Origin: Brevibacillus laterosporus
GTDB lineage: Bacteria; Bacillota; Bacilli; Brevibacillales; Brevibacillaceae
Length of the DNA: 64,000 bases
Assembly (NCBI GenBank): GCA_007833815.1
Contig: CP033464.1
Location: 554,501-618,500, forward strand
Direction: 5' to 3'
The translations under genes and the position numbers were made by a program. The notes under the pieces are model-generated. The model saw only the letters and a list, made by a program, of their open reading frames with translations. It searched no databases and was not told the origin of the DNA. This document shows positions 17,822-26,569 of this stretch, one piece after another; the stretch's first letter is position 1, and each line of letters begins with the position of its first letter.

Positions 17822-18634
17822 GTGGAATTACCTACAGAGAAAAAGCCTATCTATGATGAACGTGTAAATGAAATACTACGTGGACTAGTAGAGGGGAAAT
17901 CCAGAGACCTCTTGGCACAGGACCTGGGGCATAAAAACTACAAGACGCTAGATATCTATATGCGTCGCAAGAACTTCATCTGGGATCGTGATAAACAAAC
18001 ATATGTACCGGCCCACAACCGTATAGAAAAATGGGATTCCAGCAAGGATCTAGTTAGTTCATCTAAAATATCTACGATCATCTCTCTATTCCAGAAAGAA
18101 GGCGCTGATGCTAAAACGATTGCTAAACGCTTAGGATTTAACGATCATCGTGATCTAGCTACGTACATGAAGTCAAAAGGGTATAAGTGGGCTTCGGATA
18201 AGAAGAATTATGAAAAGATGACGGGGAGATTTCCAGAAGAAACACTGTCGGTTTCCCTGCCTGCTACAATGCAAACGGAAGGAGGTAGCGTAGAGGCTTT
18301 AGAGGCCACTCAGAGCGTTTTAAAAGCTAATCGCATAGATAAGGGACGGTTAGAAACCTATCTGCCTATTTTGGAGCTTCTAGAGCGAAATAGAGATAGA
18401 TTGATTGACCTCATTGTGCCAGGCTCAGAATCAGGCAAAGTACCTCGCTATGCCGTACCTGGAATTTTTGTCACTAAATCTGTGCATATGACTAATACAT
18501 TAGATCAAATGGTGAGGGAATATAGTAAAGAGAAGAACATTAGTCAACGTGATATCTTTGCGGTGGCATTGATTGAGTTTTTTCAGAGATATGGGTATGA
18601 GAGGGAGATTGAGACGTTATTGGGGAGAATGTAG
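17822..18634 (+). CDS. Unrecognised protein with two repeated DNA-binding-like modules, paired with the recombinase
   Basis: 270 residues from GTG 17822 (AGGAG eight bases upstream; the GTG at 17813 overlaps the site). Two similar modules of about 48 residues at roughly 14-61 and 84-131, each a helical stretch with a GK/GA-dependent LGxxxxxxL pattern then YMRRKNFIWDRDKQTY or YMKSKGYKWASDKKNY. The first part of each looks like a helix-turn-helix. A linker leads to a C-terminal helical end (about 209-270; VTKSVHMTNTLDQMVREYSK, ISQRDIFAVALIEFFQRYGY) that recalls CopG-like or replication-accessory folds. No signal peptide. Probably co-transcribed with the recombinase; a role as its DNA-binding partner is an inference. 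Confidence 0.7.
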   Translation: MELPTEKKPIYDERVNEILRGLVEGKSRDLLAQDLGHKNYKTLDIYMRRKNFIWDRDKQTYVPAHNRIEKWDSSKDLVSSSKISTIISLFQKEGADAKTIAKRLGFNDHRDLATYMKSKGYKWASDKKNYEKMTGRFPEETLSVSLPATMQTEGGSVEALEATQSVLKANRIDKGRLETYLPILELLERNRDRLIDLIVPGSESGKVPRYAVPGIFVTKSVHMTNTLDQMVREYSKEKNISQRDIFAVALIEFFQRYGYEREIETLLGRM

Positions 18635-18810
18635 GTGGTTGGTGGTTATGGGTTTCACTTTAAAGTATACTATTTTCATAAAATGTCTTGTAGTTATTGG
18701 GTGATTGAAAATATTCAGCAGAGATTAAAATCATATAAATAAATTGATTTCTAGTAGTTAAAAGTTTCAGTTTCAATAAGGTGTTTATGTTAATAGTATC
18801 TGATAGTTAG

Positions 18811-18855
18811 AGAGCCCCCTAGACTCAGCAGTAATGCTTTGTCATAGGGGGCTCT
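18811..18855 (+). terminator. Strong terminator between converging units
   Basis: Arms AGAGCCCCCTA/TAGGGGGCTCT (11 pairs) followed by TTTTCTTCTTTT on the plus strand. It ends the recombinase unit and, read the other way, lies 47 bases past the owp-like stop, where the hairpin may serve without a T run. The rest of 18635-18901 is AT-rich and shows no gene. Confidence 0.8.
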
Positions 18856-18901
18856 TTTCTTCTTTTACTTCAACGAATTAATGAAGATATACATTCTTTA
18901 A

Positions 18902-21900
18902 TTAAGAAATTACTGTACCTTCAAAAGTAGCCTTAGCTGTATCAAGAGCTACTTTAGCTGCTTCTAACTCAGCTTTCGTAGCAGCAGCATTATTAAATAC
19001 TACTTCTGCTTCTTGGATTTCATCGTTATAAGCATCTTTAGCTACTTGAGGATATTCTCCCGCATTAGTTCCAGCTACTGCTACACTATTTTGTTCTTTT
19101 GCAGCTGTAATCGCTTCTTCAAGAGCATCTTTAGCTGCTTTCAATTCAGCTGCTTCTTTTGCTTTATCAAACTCAGTACGAGCATCTGTAACTGTTTTCT
19201 TAGCAGCAGCTACTTTTCCTTCAAGTTCTGTTTTTTCAGCACCAGCAGCAACTTTTGCTACTGTAGCTTCTGCATCTGCAACAGCTGTTTCAGCTGCTGT
19301 TAGTTTAGCTTCTACTGTTAAATCTTCTTTAGCTGCATCTTCTAGAGCTTCTACAGCTGCTTTAGCATCTTTTAGTGCAGTTGCAGCGTCGCCATCAAAT
19401 TTTGCGCGAGCATCTGTAACTGTTTTTTCTGCAAGTGTTACTTTTGCATCAAGAAGTTTTTTCTCGTTAGCATCTGCAACCAATGCTACTTTTTCTTTAG
19501 CTGTTTTCAATGCAGCTTCTGCAGCTAAAAGATCTGCTTCTTTAGTTAGATCTTTACCTGCTGCAGTTTCCAAATCAGTCACTGCAGTTTTAGCTGCTGC
19601 TAGATTAGCTGCAACATCGCCAGCAGCTGTTTTCAGCTCAGCCATTTTCTTTTCTGCAGCTTCTAGAACTTTAAGATTTTTTACAGCCTTTTGTTGAATC
19701 GCATTTAAAGCATTGTATTGAGTACGTACATCAACAAGTGTTGCTTCGTCTGATAGAGTAAGTTTGTCAACTGATGGAAGGTTAGTAATTGCCTTAGCTA
19801 CAGCATCAGCAACTTTTGCTTCATCAGGAGTTATACCTGCTTCAGGAACGAAAGTAATTGCATACTCACCAGTTAATTTAGCACCTTTGTAAGACTCTAG
19901 GCTCTTAGAAACAGTAATCAGATTAGAACCTTTAGAGGTTTTCAACGATCCATCAGGTAGTGAAATAATGACAGTATCATAACCATTTTCAGGTTTATCA
20001 TCTGAATCTGAAACTGTAAGAATAGTTCCTTTTGGTAGGTTCTCACCATCAAGTGTATAGTTTGCAGGGTTTACAGCATTTTTCTCGCTACCTGTATACT
20101 GAACACCTGATGTAAACGTCAATGTAATTGTATCAGGACCATCACCATTCTCGGCTCCAACTACTCCATTGTAAAGTGTATTATCTGAAAGTTTGCCTTT
20201 AACCATGAACACTTCATCAGCCACTACAGCATCAGGTTTAATTTCAAAGACTTTAGTCAAGGTTTCGGCAGTATTTCCTACATCATCAGAGATAGAACGA
20301 ACAACAAGTGTCCAGTGGATATCTCCGCCATTGTTTACAATAGTCTGTGGAAGGTCTTCTAGGTTCTCTGGTGTTGGTACTACTTCAAATTGTTTATCTG
20401 CACGGTTTTTATCAGTGTAGTCTACAACTTTTCCCTTGATAGTCTTAGTATTACCATCTTTATCTTTACCTAAGAACTCAATAATTGGTTCTGGAACTTT
20501 TGGTTGACTTTGAGAAGGTGTATCAAGGTCTTTACCAGGAAGCTTAACAGGTTTACTCATTTCAACATTATAACGACCCGTACTAATTTGAGTAATGTCT
20601 TTAATTGTTGGACTAACAGTATCAGGCGTAGTCATAATAGTATCATTCAATAACATTTCAATGTCAGCATTGTGTTTTCCATTTGCTGGATTAGTTACAG
20701 AGCTAGCTGGGATGAATAAACGATACTTATCATTGTAGTAGTTCTTGGTAGTTACTTTGGTATCGTAAATTTCAGTCCAGTCAGTTTTCAACTCAAACAC
20801 GTACTCATTTTTATTTTCAGCTGTGTCATCCATAGCTAATTCAGGAGTTACTTTATATTTGCCAGCCGCATCAGCTACATTTACCCAACTCTCAGTACCA
20901 TCAGCATTCTTAACAGCAACTTGAAGTTTTACTTTGTCAGCTGTTAAACCGTCAACTTCTTTGTTGAATGTTACACGGAACTGCTCTGGAGATTCAACAC
21001 TTACAGTAGAAGATGGAATTGCGTTATCAGCTTTTACTTCAAAGTCTAGAGTCTGGCTGGTAGAGATGTTTTTATCATCTGTCAAACCAGCGAAGTCATA
21101 AATAGAAGATAATTGTACAGAATGAGTACCTGCTTTTAGATAATCCAATGTACGAATAGTCAATTGGTCACGTTTATCTTCTAAAGTGGCTTGGTCAAAT
21201 TCACCGAACTCTAATTCCTTAATTACCGTTAAACCACCATCAAGTGAAACTTGAGCTTGAGCAATTGATTCTGAGAACTTAACTACTACCGTTTTCAGAC
21301 CGTTTGCATCTACTGATGTTACTTCTGGTTTACGAGCATCGGCTAAAATAAATTCAGCTTTTGTAGTTTGTGGGCCTGCAGTGTTTGTTTGAACAAATTC
21401 TACTTTAACTGGCTTATTATCAGTTAAAATATTTGTCCATGTGTCGCCCACTTTTTCAGTTTTATCCAAAATAACTTCAAGTGCTTTTGGATTACCCTCA
21501 ACTTTTTTCAGTCCACGAACTTTTTTAGCTACATTGTCCTGTGTAACCTTGATTTCAGTTCCTGTTTTAAGCAGCGCATTTTTATTAGCGTCTACTTTGT
21601 ATTTACCAGTAGTTTCATCTTTTTGTACAAAATCAGCTACATCAACATTTTTATTGAAGTAGACAGTTACACGATCTGCTTGATTAGACCCAGCAGATTG
21701 AACTACAGGTAATTGATCAATTTCACCTGTATCTCCAGGATTCACTTTGAAATATACTTCTTTTGTCCCAATGACTTTACCAATTAGATATTTGTAGTCA
21801 CCAGATGCCTCAATAACTTGGGCATCTACTTTTGCTACAAGATCATTTTGACTGAATTCAGATCTTAATGTAACAGTCGCAATACCTTTTTGAACAGTTA

Positions 21901-22759
21901 CTCGTGTATTTGCTAAGTTACCATAAGTCGTGCTGAATGAAATTACAACGTTATCAGCATTTTCATCAACTAGACCAGTTACTTTGTCTAACAATTTAGC
22001 AGTAATTACAAGGGTATCTACTCCGTCAGATTTAAGCTGATCGCCTGCTGCGTCAGTAGTTAGTTCAAGCTTGTACAAATCTGTAATTACAGGAGTTTTG
22101 AACTTGCTTTCTTTCAAAGTAATCGGTTTGCCATCAACTAATACATCTTTGGCAACAATTGTATACTCAGTATCGTAATTAAGACCAGAAACAGTTAAAG
22201 TAGCTGTTTTCTTATCTTCACTCAAAGAAGCTACTTCTACCGTAGCTCCTGCGATAGTGAAGTTTTTAGCATCGATAGAATCAACTGCTTTATTAAATTT
22301 CACTTCGACTTTTGTTTTTGTAATAGCACTTACGCTTTCAACATTCAAATCGCCAGGAGCAACTGGTTTTTGCTCAGGTTGCAATTCTTTTTCAGTAGAA
22401 ACGTTACCATCAGCATCTACAGCGTAGAAACCTTCTTCGCTACCGATTTTTTCGAAATCTTCGCTAGTTACTGTTTTGTATTCAACTTCTTTGCCAGCAT
22501 TTTTAGCGTCGACCAATTGTTGCAATGTAGCTACTTCACCATCCCAGTTTACAAAAAGAACATTGTCTTCAACATTCTCTAAACCAGAGTCATACAAATC
22601 TGCAACTAACATAGCATGTTGTTTCAGTAGTGCTTCATCAGAATAGTGTCTGTCTACGTTTCCACCAATATAAACTCCGCCGGATGCTGCAAAAGCAGAA
22701 GTAGCCATGCTAGTTACTAGTGCTGTAGATAGTACTGATAGGATTACTTTTTTATTCAC
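18902..22759 (-). CDS. Outer-wall-type S-layer protein (OWP homolog)
   Basis: 1285 residues. GTG start with GGAGGGG six bases upstream. Signal peptide MNKKVILSVLSTALVTSMAT..SAFA, then SGGVYIGGNVDRHYS, the same beginning as Brevibacillus outer wall proteins. No SLH domain. The body has repeated SbsA/Big_5-like Ig domains (each with a VEVKFNKAVD- or VRVTFNKEVD-like strand). The end (about 1020-1285) differs: an Ala/Lys/Glu-rich helical region with two tandem repeats of about 78 residues (each ending TVTDARAKFD or TVTDARTEFD) and a last FIVAR-like three-helix unit. It is the second gene of the cwp-type operon, 140 bases after the mwp-like gene, and is expected to form an outer crystalline layer upon it. 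Confidence 0.88.
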   Translation of the reverse strand: MNKKVILSVLSTALVTSMATSAFAASGGVYIGGNVDRHYSDEALLKQHAMLVADLYDSGLENVEDNVLFVNWDGEVATLQQLVDAKNAGKEVEYKTVTSEDFEKIGSEEGFYAVDADGNVSTEKELQPEQKPVAPGDLNVESVSAITKTKVEVKFNKAVDSIDAKNFTIAGATVEVASLSEDKKTATLTVSGLNYDTEYTIVAKDVLVDGKPITLKESKFKTPVITDLYKLELTTDAAGDQLKSDGVDTLVITAKLLDKVTGLVDENADNVVISFSTTYGNLANTRVTVQKGIATVTLRSEFSQNDLVAKVDAQVIEASGDYKYLIGKVIGTKEVYFKVNPGDTGEIDQLPVVQSAGSNQADRVTVYFNKNVDVADFVQKDETTGKYKVDANKNALLKTGTEIKVTQDNVAKKVRGLKKVEGNPKALEVILDKTEKVGDTWTNILTDNKPVKVEFVQTNTAGPQTTKAEFILADARKPEVTSVDANGLKTVVVKFSESIAQAQVSLDGGLTVIKELEFGEFDQATLEDKRDQLTIRTLDYLKAGTHSVQLSSIYDFAGLTDDKNISTSQTLDFEVKADNAIPSSTVSVESPEQFRVTFNKEVDGLTADKVKLQVAVKNADGTESWVNVADAAGKYKVTPELAMDDTAENKNEYVFELKTDWTEIYDTKVTTKNYYNDKYRLFIPASSVTNPANGKHNADIEMLLNDTIMTTPDTVSPTIKDITQISTGRYNVEMSKPVKLPGKDLDTPSQSQPKVPEPIIEFLGKDKDGNTKTIKGKVVDYTDKNRADKQFEVVPTPENLEDLPQTIVNNGGDIHWTLVVRSISDDVGNTAETLTKVFEIKPDAVVADEVFMVKGKLSDNTLYNGVVGAENGDGPDTITLTFTSGVQYTGSEKNAVNPANYTLDGENLPKGTILTVSDSDDKPENGYDTVIISLPDGSLKTSKGSNLITVSKSLESYKGAKLTGEYAITFVPEAGITPDEAKVADAVAKAITNLPSVDKLTLSDEATLVDVRTQYNALNAIQQKAVKNLKVLEAAEKKMAELKTAAGDVAANLAAAKTAVTDLETAAGKDLTKEADLLAAEAALKTAKEKVALVADANEKKLLDAKVTLAEKTVTDARAKFDGDAATALKDAKAAVEALEDAAKEDLTVEAKLTAAETAVADAEATVAKVAAGAEKTELEGKVAAAKKTVTDARTEFDKAKEAAELKAAKDALEEAITAAKEQNSVAVAGTNAGEYPQVAKDAYNDEIQEAEVVFNNAAATKAELEAAKVALDTAKATFEGTVIS

Positions 22760-22834
22760 TTACTACCCCTCCAAATATCGTTTATTGAAGTATCTATTTT
22801 GCTTGTTTACATAACATTTAACATTTATGTATTA

Positions 22835-22866
22835 GATAGATTAGAGACCTAGGTCTCTAATCTATC
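22835..22866. repeat. 32-base perfect palindrome between the two S-layer genes
   Basis: Two 16-base arms with no loop, beginning GATAGATTAGAGACCT. It lies 34 bases past the mwp-like stop and 76 bases before the owp-like start. No T run follows on the minus strand. As RNA it would give a long stem that could attenuate or stabilise the operon message. Confidence 0.85.
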
Positions 22867-22899
22867 CATACATCTGCTTATATTATTGACGAGGAAAAA

Positions 22900-25800
22900 T
22901 TATTTGTCGAATTTGATGTTTAGATCAAATTTCTCTTTGCCTACTTTTACATAAGCTTCGTCAACTTTTTTGTAGCTCTTAGTGAATTCGAATTTACCAT
23001 CAGTAACTTCTACTGTGAATTCTCTGTCACCAAGAACGATTGTTACTTCTTCTTCATCTTTCAAATCGCCAGTCAATTTACCAACGATGTTATAACCATA
23101 AACACCTGGAAGAACTTCTGAAGCCGTTTGTTTAGTGATATCTAGATCTCCATCATCTTCACCTGGATCTGGCTTATCATCTTTCCAGTTTTGTTTCATA
23201 AATTGATCCATTAGAGTTTCTTTGTTATCGTCTTTCTTCAGGTAACCATTTGTTTTTGCATCATCTTCACTGATAACATACAATACATAATCGATACTGT
23301 CAGAGTCATTATCTGTATCAACTAGTACTACATAGTCATCTGTGTCAACTTCGCCGAGATCTTTACCTTCGTTATCGAAGTAAACAACATCTTTGTTAAG
23401 CCTGATGCTTTGTTTCTTCTCATCGAATGTGTTGAAGTAGATTTTTTTGGATTCAATTTTATCTACTTGAGCAGGAATTACTTCGTTCACGCCTGCATCT
23501 TCATAATCTTTTTCTTTAAGGATTTTGTATTTATACTCATCGTCACTACGTGCATCAACGATTACACGTACATCATCTTCATCGATAAGATCGTCGCTAT
23601 CTGCGCTGAAACGAATGAATGTTTTCTCAAGTTTGTCTTTACCGTCACCGTCGTATTTGTATTCTTTCTCAACCCATTTACCGTCATCGTCACGGTGTTT
23701 GATTTTTAGTTTATCTACGCCGCTAGATCTGTATGCCTCAACAACTACACCATACTCAGAACCAGAAGCAATACCTTTAGAGTCAACTACGAATACTGCC
23801 TCTACATCGCTGCCATCTACAGTGAAGTATACTTCAGCTTCTTTCTCAGCAATTTTGCTCCATTTGATAGTTCCTGGGCTTTTCAGTGAAGTTACATCAC
23901 CTGATTGAATGCCTTTAGATCCATCAAACACTACAGAAGAAGAGCTGAAATCATATGTTTTTCCACCAAATTTAACTGTTTCGTCATCTTTATCAGAATC
24001 TTTTTTCCACTGATCTTTGCTCATGTGTTTCGCTTTAGAAGTATCTTTCAGCTCAACTTTTTCAATATCACCACTTGCATCCAATTCAATTTGTGCAAGG
24101 ATGAAATTCTTGTCCTTAGACAATGTTAGATATTTTTCAGCAATTTTCTTTTCAGACTCATTCTTTTTCAAGTCGCTGAACTTTTCGCCTTCTTCATTTT
24201 TCACGTATTTACCATCAAGTTTAACAGTTTTAGAGTTACCCTTCTCTGTGTAAACTTTGAAAGTGTATTGGTCAGAATAAGGATCATAAGTTCCAGAACG
24301 AGAGATGATAGCCATTTGTTTGCGATCGTTAGCTTCGTAACCTTCGATATGACGGATACGACCTACAGCGTCAAGGTAAACCTTAACTTTTGTACCTTCA
24401 AGTCTATCGATATCATCAGGAGTGATTTGATCTTCAATTTCTTTGTCTTTGTCTTTTGCAAAAGAAGCATTTCTGAAACGGTACTCTTTACCATCGATAA
24501 CGATACGGTAGTCGCTCTCAGACTTCGAACGTACCTTTTCAACTTTACCTTCTTTAGTAGAACGGTTAGCAAAGATCAAAAGTTTGTCTTTGTTACCATC
24601 TGCACGGTATGCATGGTAAACGTCCATTTCTTTAAGGTCAGCCAATTTCGCTGGTTTACCGTCCAAGAATACTAGATAGTCAATACCTTCTTTTTTATCT
24701 TCAAGAGCTAGATCTTTACCAACCAAAGTAGTGATCTTCTTGTCAGTTACTTTTTTGATTAGCTCAGAACCAAAGTGGTTGTTTACCCAGTTTTGGTCGC
24801 CACTGCGATCATCAACGATGCTAATGTAACGAATTTCATTCTTCGTGTTAAGAACAACCTTCACGGAATAAGCATCGTCAGCTTCTAATACTTTTTGTAG
24901 CATTTCTTGTACATCAGAAGCTTTTGTAGCACGTTCGAAGTTAAACGTTACAGATACGTCTTCAGCGAAATCGTATTTTGTACCGCTATCAAGTTCTAGA
25001 GTAAGTTTGTTGAACTTATCTTTCTTGATTTGGTCTTTGTCTTTTGTAGGAGACAATTTTTTACCAGAGATATGAAGAGCGGAATATTTATCGAAAACAA
25101 CTGTTTCGTCTTCGGAACCTTCCATCCATACTACAGTATTATCGCGATCTTTAATCCATACTTGTACGCGTTGACCAGCGTAGTCGTTGGCATTGATGCT
25201 GTCAGCAACTTTGTACTTCACTTTGTTGAAGAAAGAACGGCTGTCAGAAGTCAATTCCACTTCGTTGTATTTCAAAGATCCAAGACCAATTACTGGTACG
25301 TTAGAAACTGAAGGAAGATCTTCAGGTTTGTTACGATCAGTCATTGTCCATTTTGTATCGTAAACTTGAACTTTTAGGTATTCGTTCAGAAGGTTTTTAC
25401 CTTTAAGAACTTCGTGATTGTTTTGAGATCCAACAGTTGTTTGTTTCATCAAGTCGATGCGAAGAGAGTTATCAAGCATCTTGAAGACGTCACCACGAAC
25501 AGCTGGTTTGTTAGCGTCAATAGTTACACCTTGTGAAATTCCCAATTCAGAAGCTTGGGAGATAAAGTTATTTGGCCATGTACCTTTTTGAAGTGCCAAT
25601 GGCTCATAACCTAGTGCACGTACCAACATAGTAGCTGCTTCAGCATAAGTTACTGAATTTTTCGGTTTGAAAGTTTTGTCTGGATAGCCTTTTGCTAGAT
25701 CTTGGCTAACCGCGATGCTAACGAAACCTTGGAACCAATCTGTAGCAATAACGTCTTTAAAGAATGGATTGAAAGTCGCAGTTTTTGCTGCTTCTTCTAG

Positions 25801-26058
25801 TCCACGAGCACGTACCATCAAAGTAGCGAACTCAGAGCGAGTAATTGTTTGATCAAGGTTAAAGTTACCTTTATCATCCCCTGCTGCTAGACCTAGTGCA
25901 GACAAACGTTTTACTACTTTCTCCATTGCTGGATCCAATTGTGGAGCCGGAGTAGTTTCTTCTGTTCCTGTATTTTTTACTTCTTCTGCTCCTGCAACAA
26001 CAGGAACTACGGATAGTGCTAGTGCACTTGCCAATAAGCTATTAACAACCTTTTTCAT
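22900..26058 (-). CDS. Middle-wall-type S-layer protein with three SLH domains (MWP homolog)
   Basis: 1052 residues from ATG 26058. Signal peptide MKKVVNSLLASALALSVVPV..AGA. Three SLH modules follow within about 30-210 (VKRLSALGLAAGDDKGNF; FFKDVIATDWFQGFVSIAVS; FISQASELGISQG), anchoring the protein to wall polymer. The rest is the acidic, beta-rich region typical of Brevibacillus middle wall proteins (LNEYLKVQVYD, VQVWIKDRDNTVVWMEGSED). Two tandem starts exist: the ATG after AGGAGGAG, and a TTG at 26151, exactly 31 codons upstream in frame, with its own AAAGGGGG site. The same dual start is known for the B. brevis 47 gene. First gene of the S-layer operon. Confidence 0.93.
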   Translation of the reverse strand: MKKVVNSLLASALALSVVPVVAGAEEVKNTGTEETTPAPQLDPAMEKVVKRLSALGLAAGDDKGNFNLDQTITRSEFATLMVRARGLEEAAKTATFNPFFKDVIATDWFQGFVSIAVSQDLAKGYPDKTFKPKNSVTYAEAATMLVRALGYEPLALQKGTWPNNFISQASELGISQGVTIDANKPAVRGDVFKMLDNSLRIDLMKQTTVGSQNNHEVLKGKNLLNEYLKVQVYDTKWTMTDRNKPEDLPSVSNVPVIGLGSLKYNEVELTSDSRSFFNKVKYKVADSINANDYAGQRVQVWIKDRDNTVVWMEGSEDETVVFDKYSALHISGKKLSPTKDKDQIKKDKFNKLTLELDSGTKYDFAEDVSVTFNFERATKASDVQEMLQKVLEADDAYSVKVVLNTKNEIRYISIVDDRSGDQNWVNNHFGSELIKKVTDKKITTLVGKDLALEDKKEGIDYLVFLDGKPAKLADLKEMDVYHAYRADGNKDKLLIFANRSTKEGKVEKVRSKSESDYRIVIDGKEYRFRNASFAKDKDKEIEDQITPDDIDRLEGTKVKVYLDAVGRIRHIEGYEANDRKQMAIISRSGTYDPYSDQYTFKVYTEKGNSKTVKLDGKYVKNEEGEKFSDLKKNESEKKIAEKYLTLSKDKNFILAQIELDASGDIEKVELKDTSKAKHMSKDQWKKDSDKDDETVKFGGKTYDFSSSSVVFDGSKGIQSGDVTSLKSPGTIKWSKIAEKEAEVYFTVDGSDVEAVFVVDSKGIASGSEYGVVVEAYRSSGVDKLKIKHRDDDGKWVEKEYKYDGDGKDKLEKTFIRFSADSDDLIDEDDVRVIVDARSDDEYKYKILKEKDYEDAGVNEVIPAQVDKIESKKIYFNTFDEKKQSIRLNKDVVYFDNEGKDLGEVDTDDYVVLVDTDNDSDSIDYVLYVISEDDAKTNGYLKKDDNKETLMDQFMKQNWKDDKPDPGEDDGDLDITKQTASEVLPGVYGYNIVGKLTGDLKDEEEVTIVLGDREFTVEVTDGKFEFTKSYKKVDEAYVKVGKEKFDLNIKFDK

Positions 26059-26148
26059 AACCTTAGGTTCTCCTCCTCTAATATATAACAATTGATTTTG
26101 GGATATCTTATTGCTAGTTGTCTCTTTCTTTTTCCAGCCCGAATCCTG

Positions 26149-26174
26149 CAAGCGCGTTTCACCCCCTTTCGCAG
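26149..26174 (-). promoter_or_regulatory. Upstream alternative translation start of the mwp-like gene
   Basis: TTG at 26151-26149 preceded by GAAAGGGGGTGA. Translation from here adds MQDSGWKKKETTSNKISQNQ and 11 more residues before the signal peptide, as in the B. brevis cwp operon. Confidence 0.7.
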
Positions 26175-26254
26175 GATCGCATATTAGAAAGAACAAAATC
26201 CTTCATAATTTACGCAAAACTAGCGAATCATGTCATAAAAGTGCAACAGTCATT

Positions 26255-26283
26255 AGTTTATCATAGTTGCTAGACTTCGTGAA
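26255..26283 (-). promoter_or_regulatory. Proximal promoter of the S-layer operon
   Basis: Minus strand TTCACG (26283-26278), 17 bases, TAAACT (26260-26255), with TGn before the -10. About 100 bases before the upstream TTG start. Confidence 0.55.
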
Positions 26284-26423
26284 TCCTTTTTTAGGAATCT
26301 AACCGTAATTACTTCGACATACTATTAAACGCATAGGATTTTAAAAAGTTGCGGTTGTTGCATACATTTTTTAAAAAAACTTTTCACAGGCTAATAAGTA
26401 AGGCCTGCTGACTCACAGAAGTA

Positions 26424-26452
26424 ATTATAATAATCGTCGAAGTACATGTCAT
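26424..26452 (-). promoter_or_regulatory. Distal SigA promoter of the S-layer operon
   Basis: Minus strand ATGACA (26452-26447), 17 bases, perfect TATAAT (26429-26424). It gives a leader of about 360 bases before the main start. The interval 26152-26569 holds no gene, only these promoters and the hairpin at 26488-26515. Confidence 0.75.
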
Positions 26453-26487
26453 CTACAATCTTTTACCAATTACCTTTATCGCATGAC

Positions 26488-26515
26488 AAGGGGGATAGAA
26501 TGATCTATCCCCCTT
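26488..26515 (-). terminator. Hairpin after the TolC-family gene
   Basis: Perfect 11-base arms AAGGGGGATAG/CTATCCCCCTT with a 6-base loop, 54 bases past the stop. No T run on the minus strand, so termination strength is uncertain. Confidence 0.6.
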
Positions 26516-26569
26516 GGTTTCTTCTACTTGTTCAGCTTACATGCTGATGATAATCACGCTACATTTTAG

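Noticed and set aside
19013-25311. Many plus-strand frames opposite the two S-layer genes
   Set aside because: They are antisense shadows produced by the strong codon bias of the S-layer genes; low-complexity Phe/Ser/Cys-rich products and no ribosome sites.
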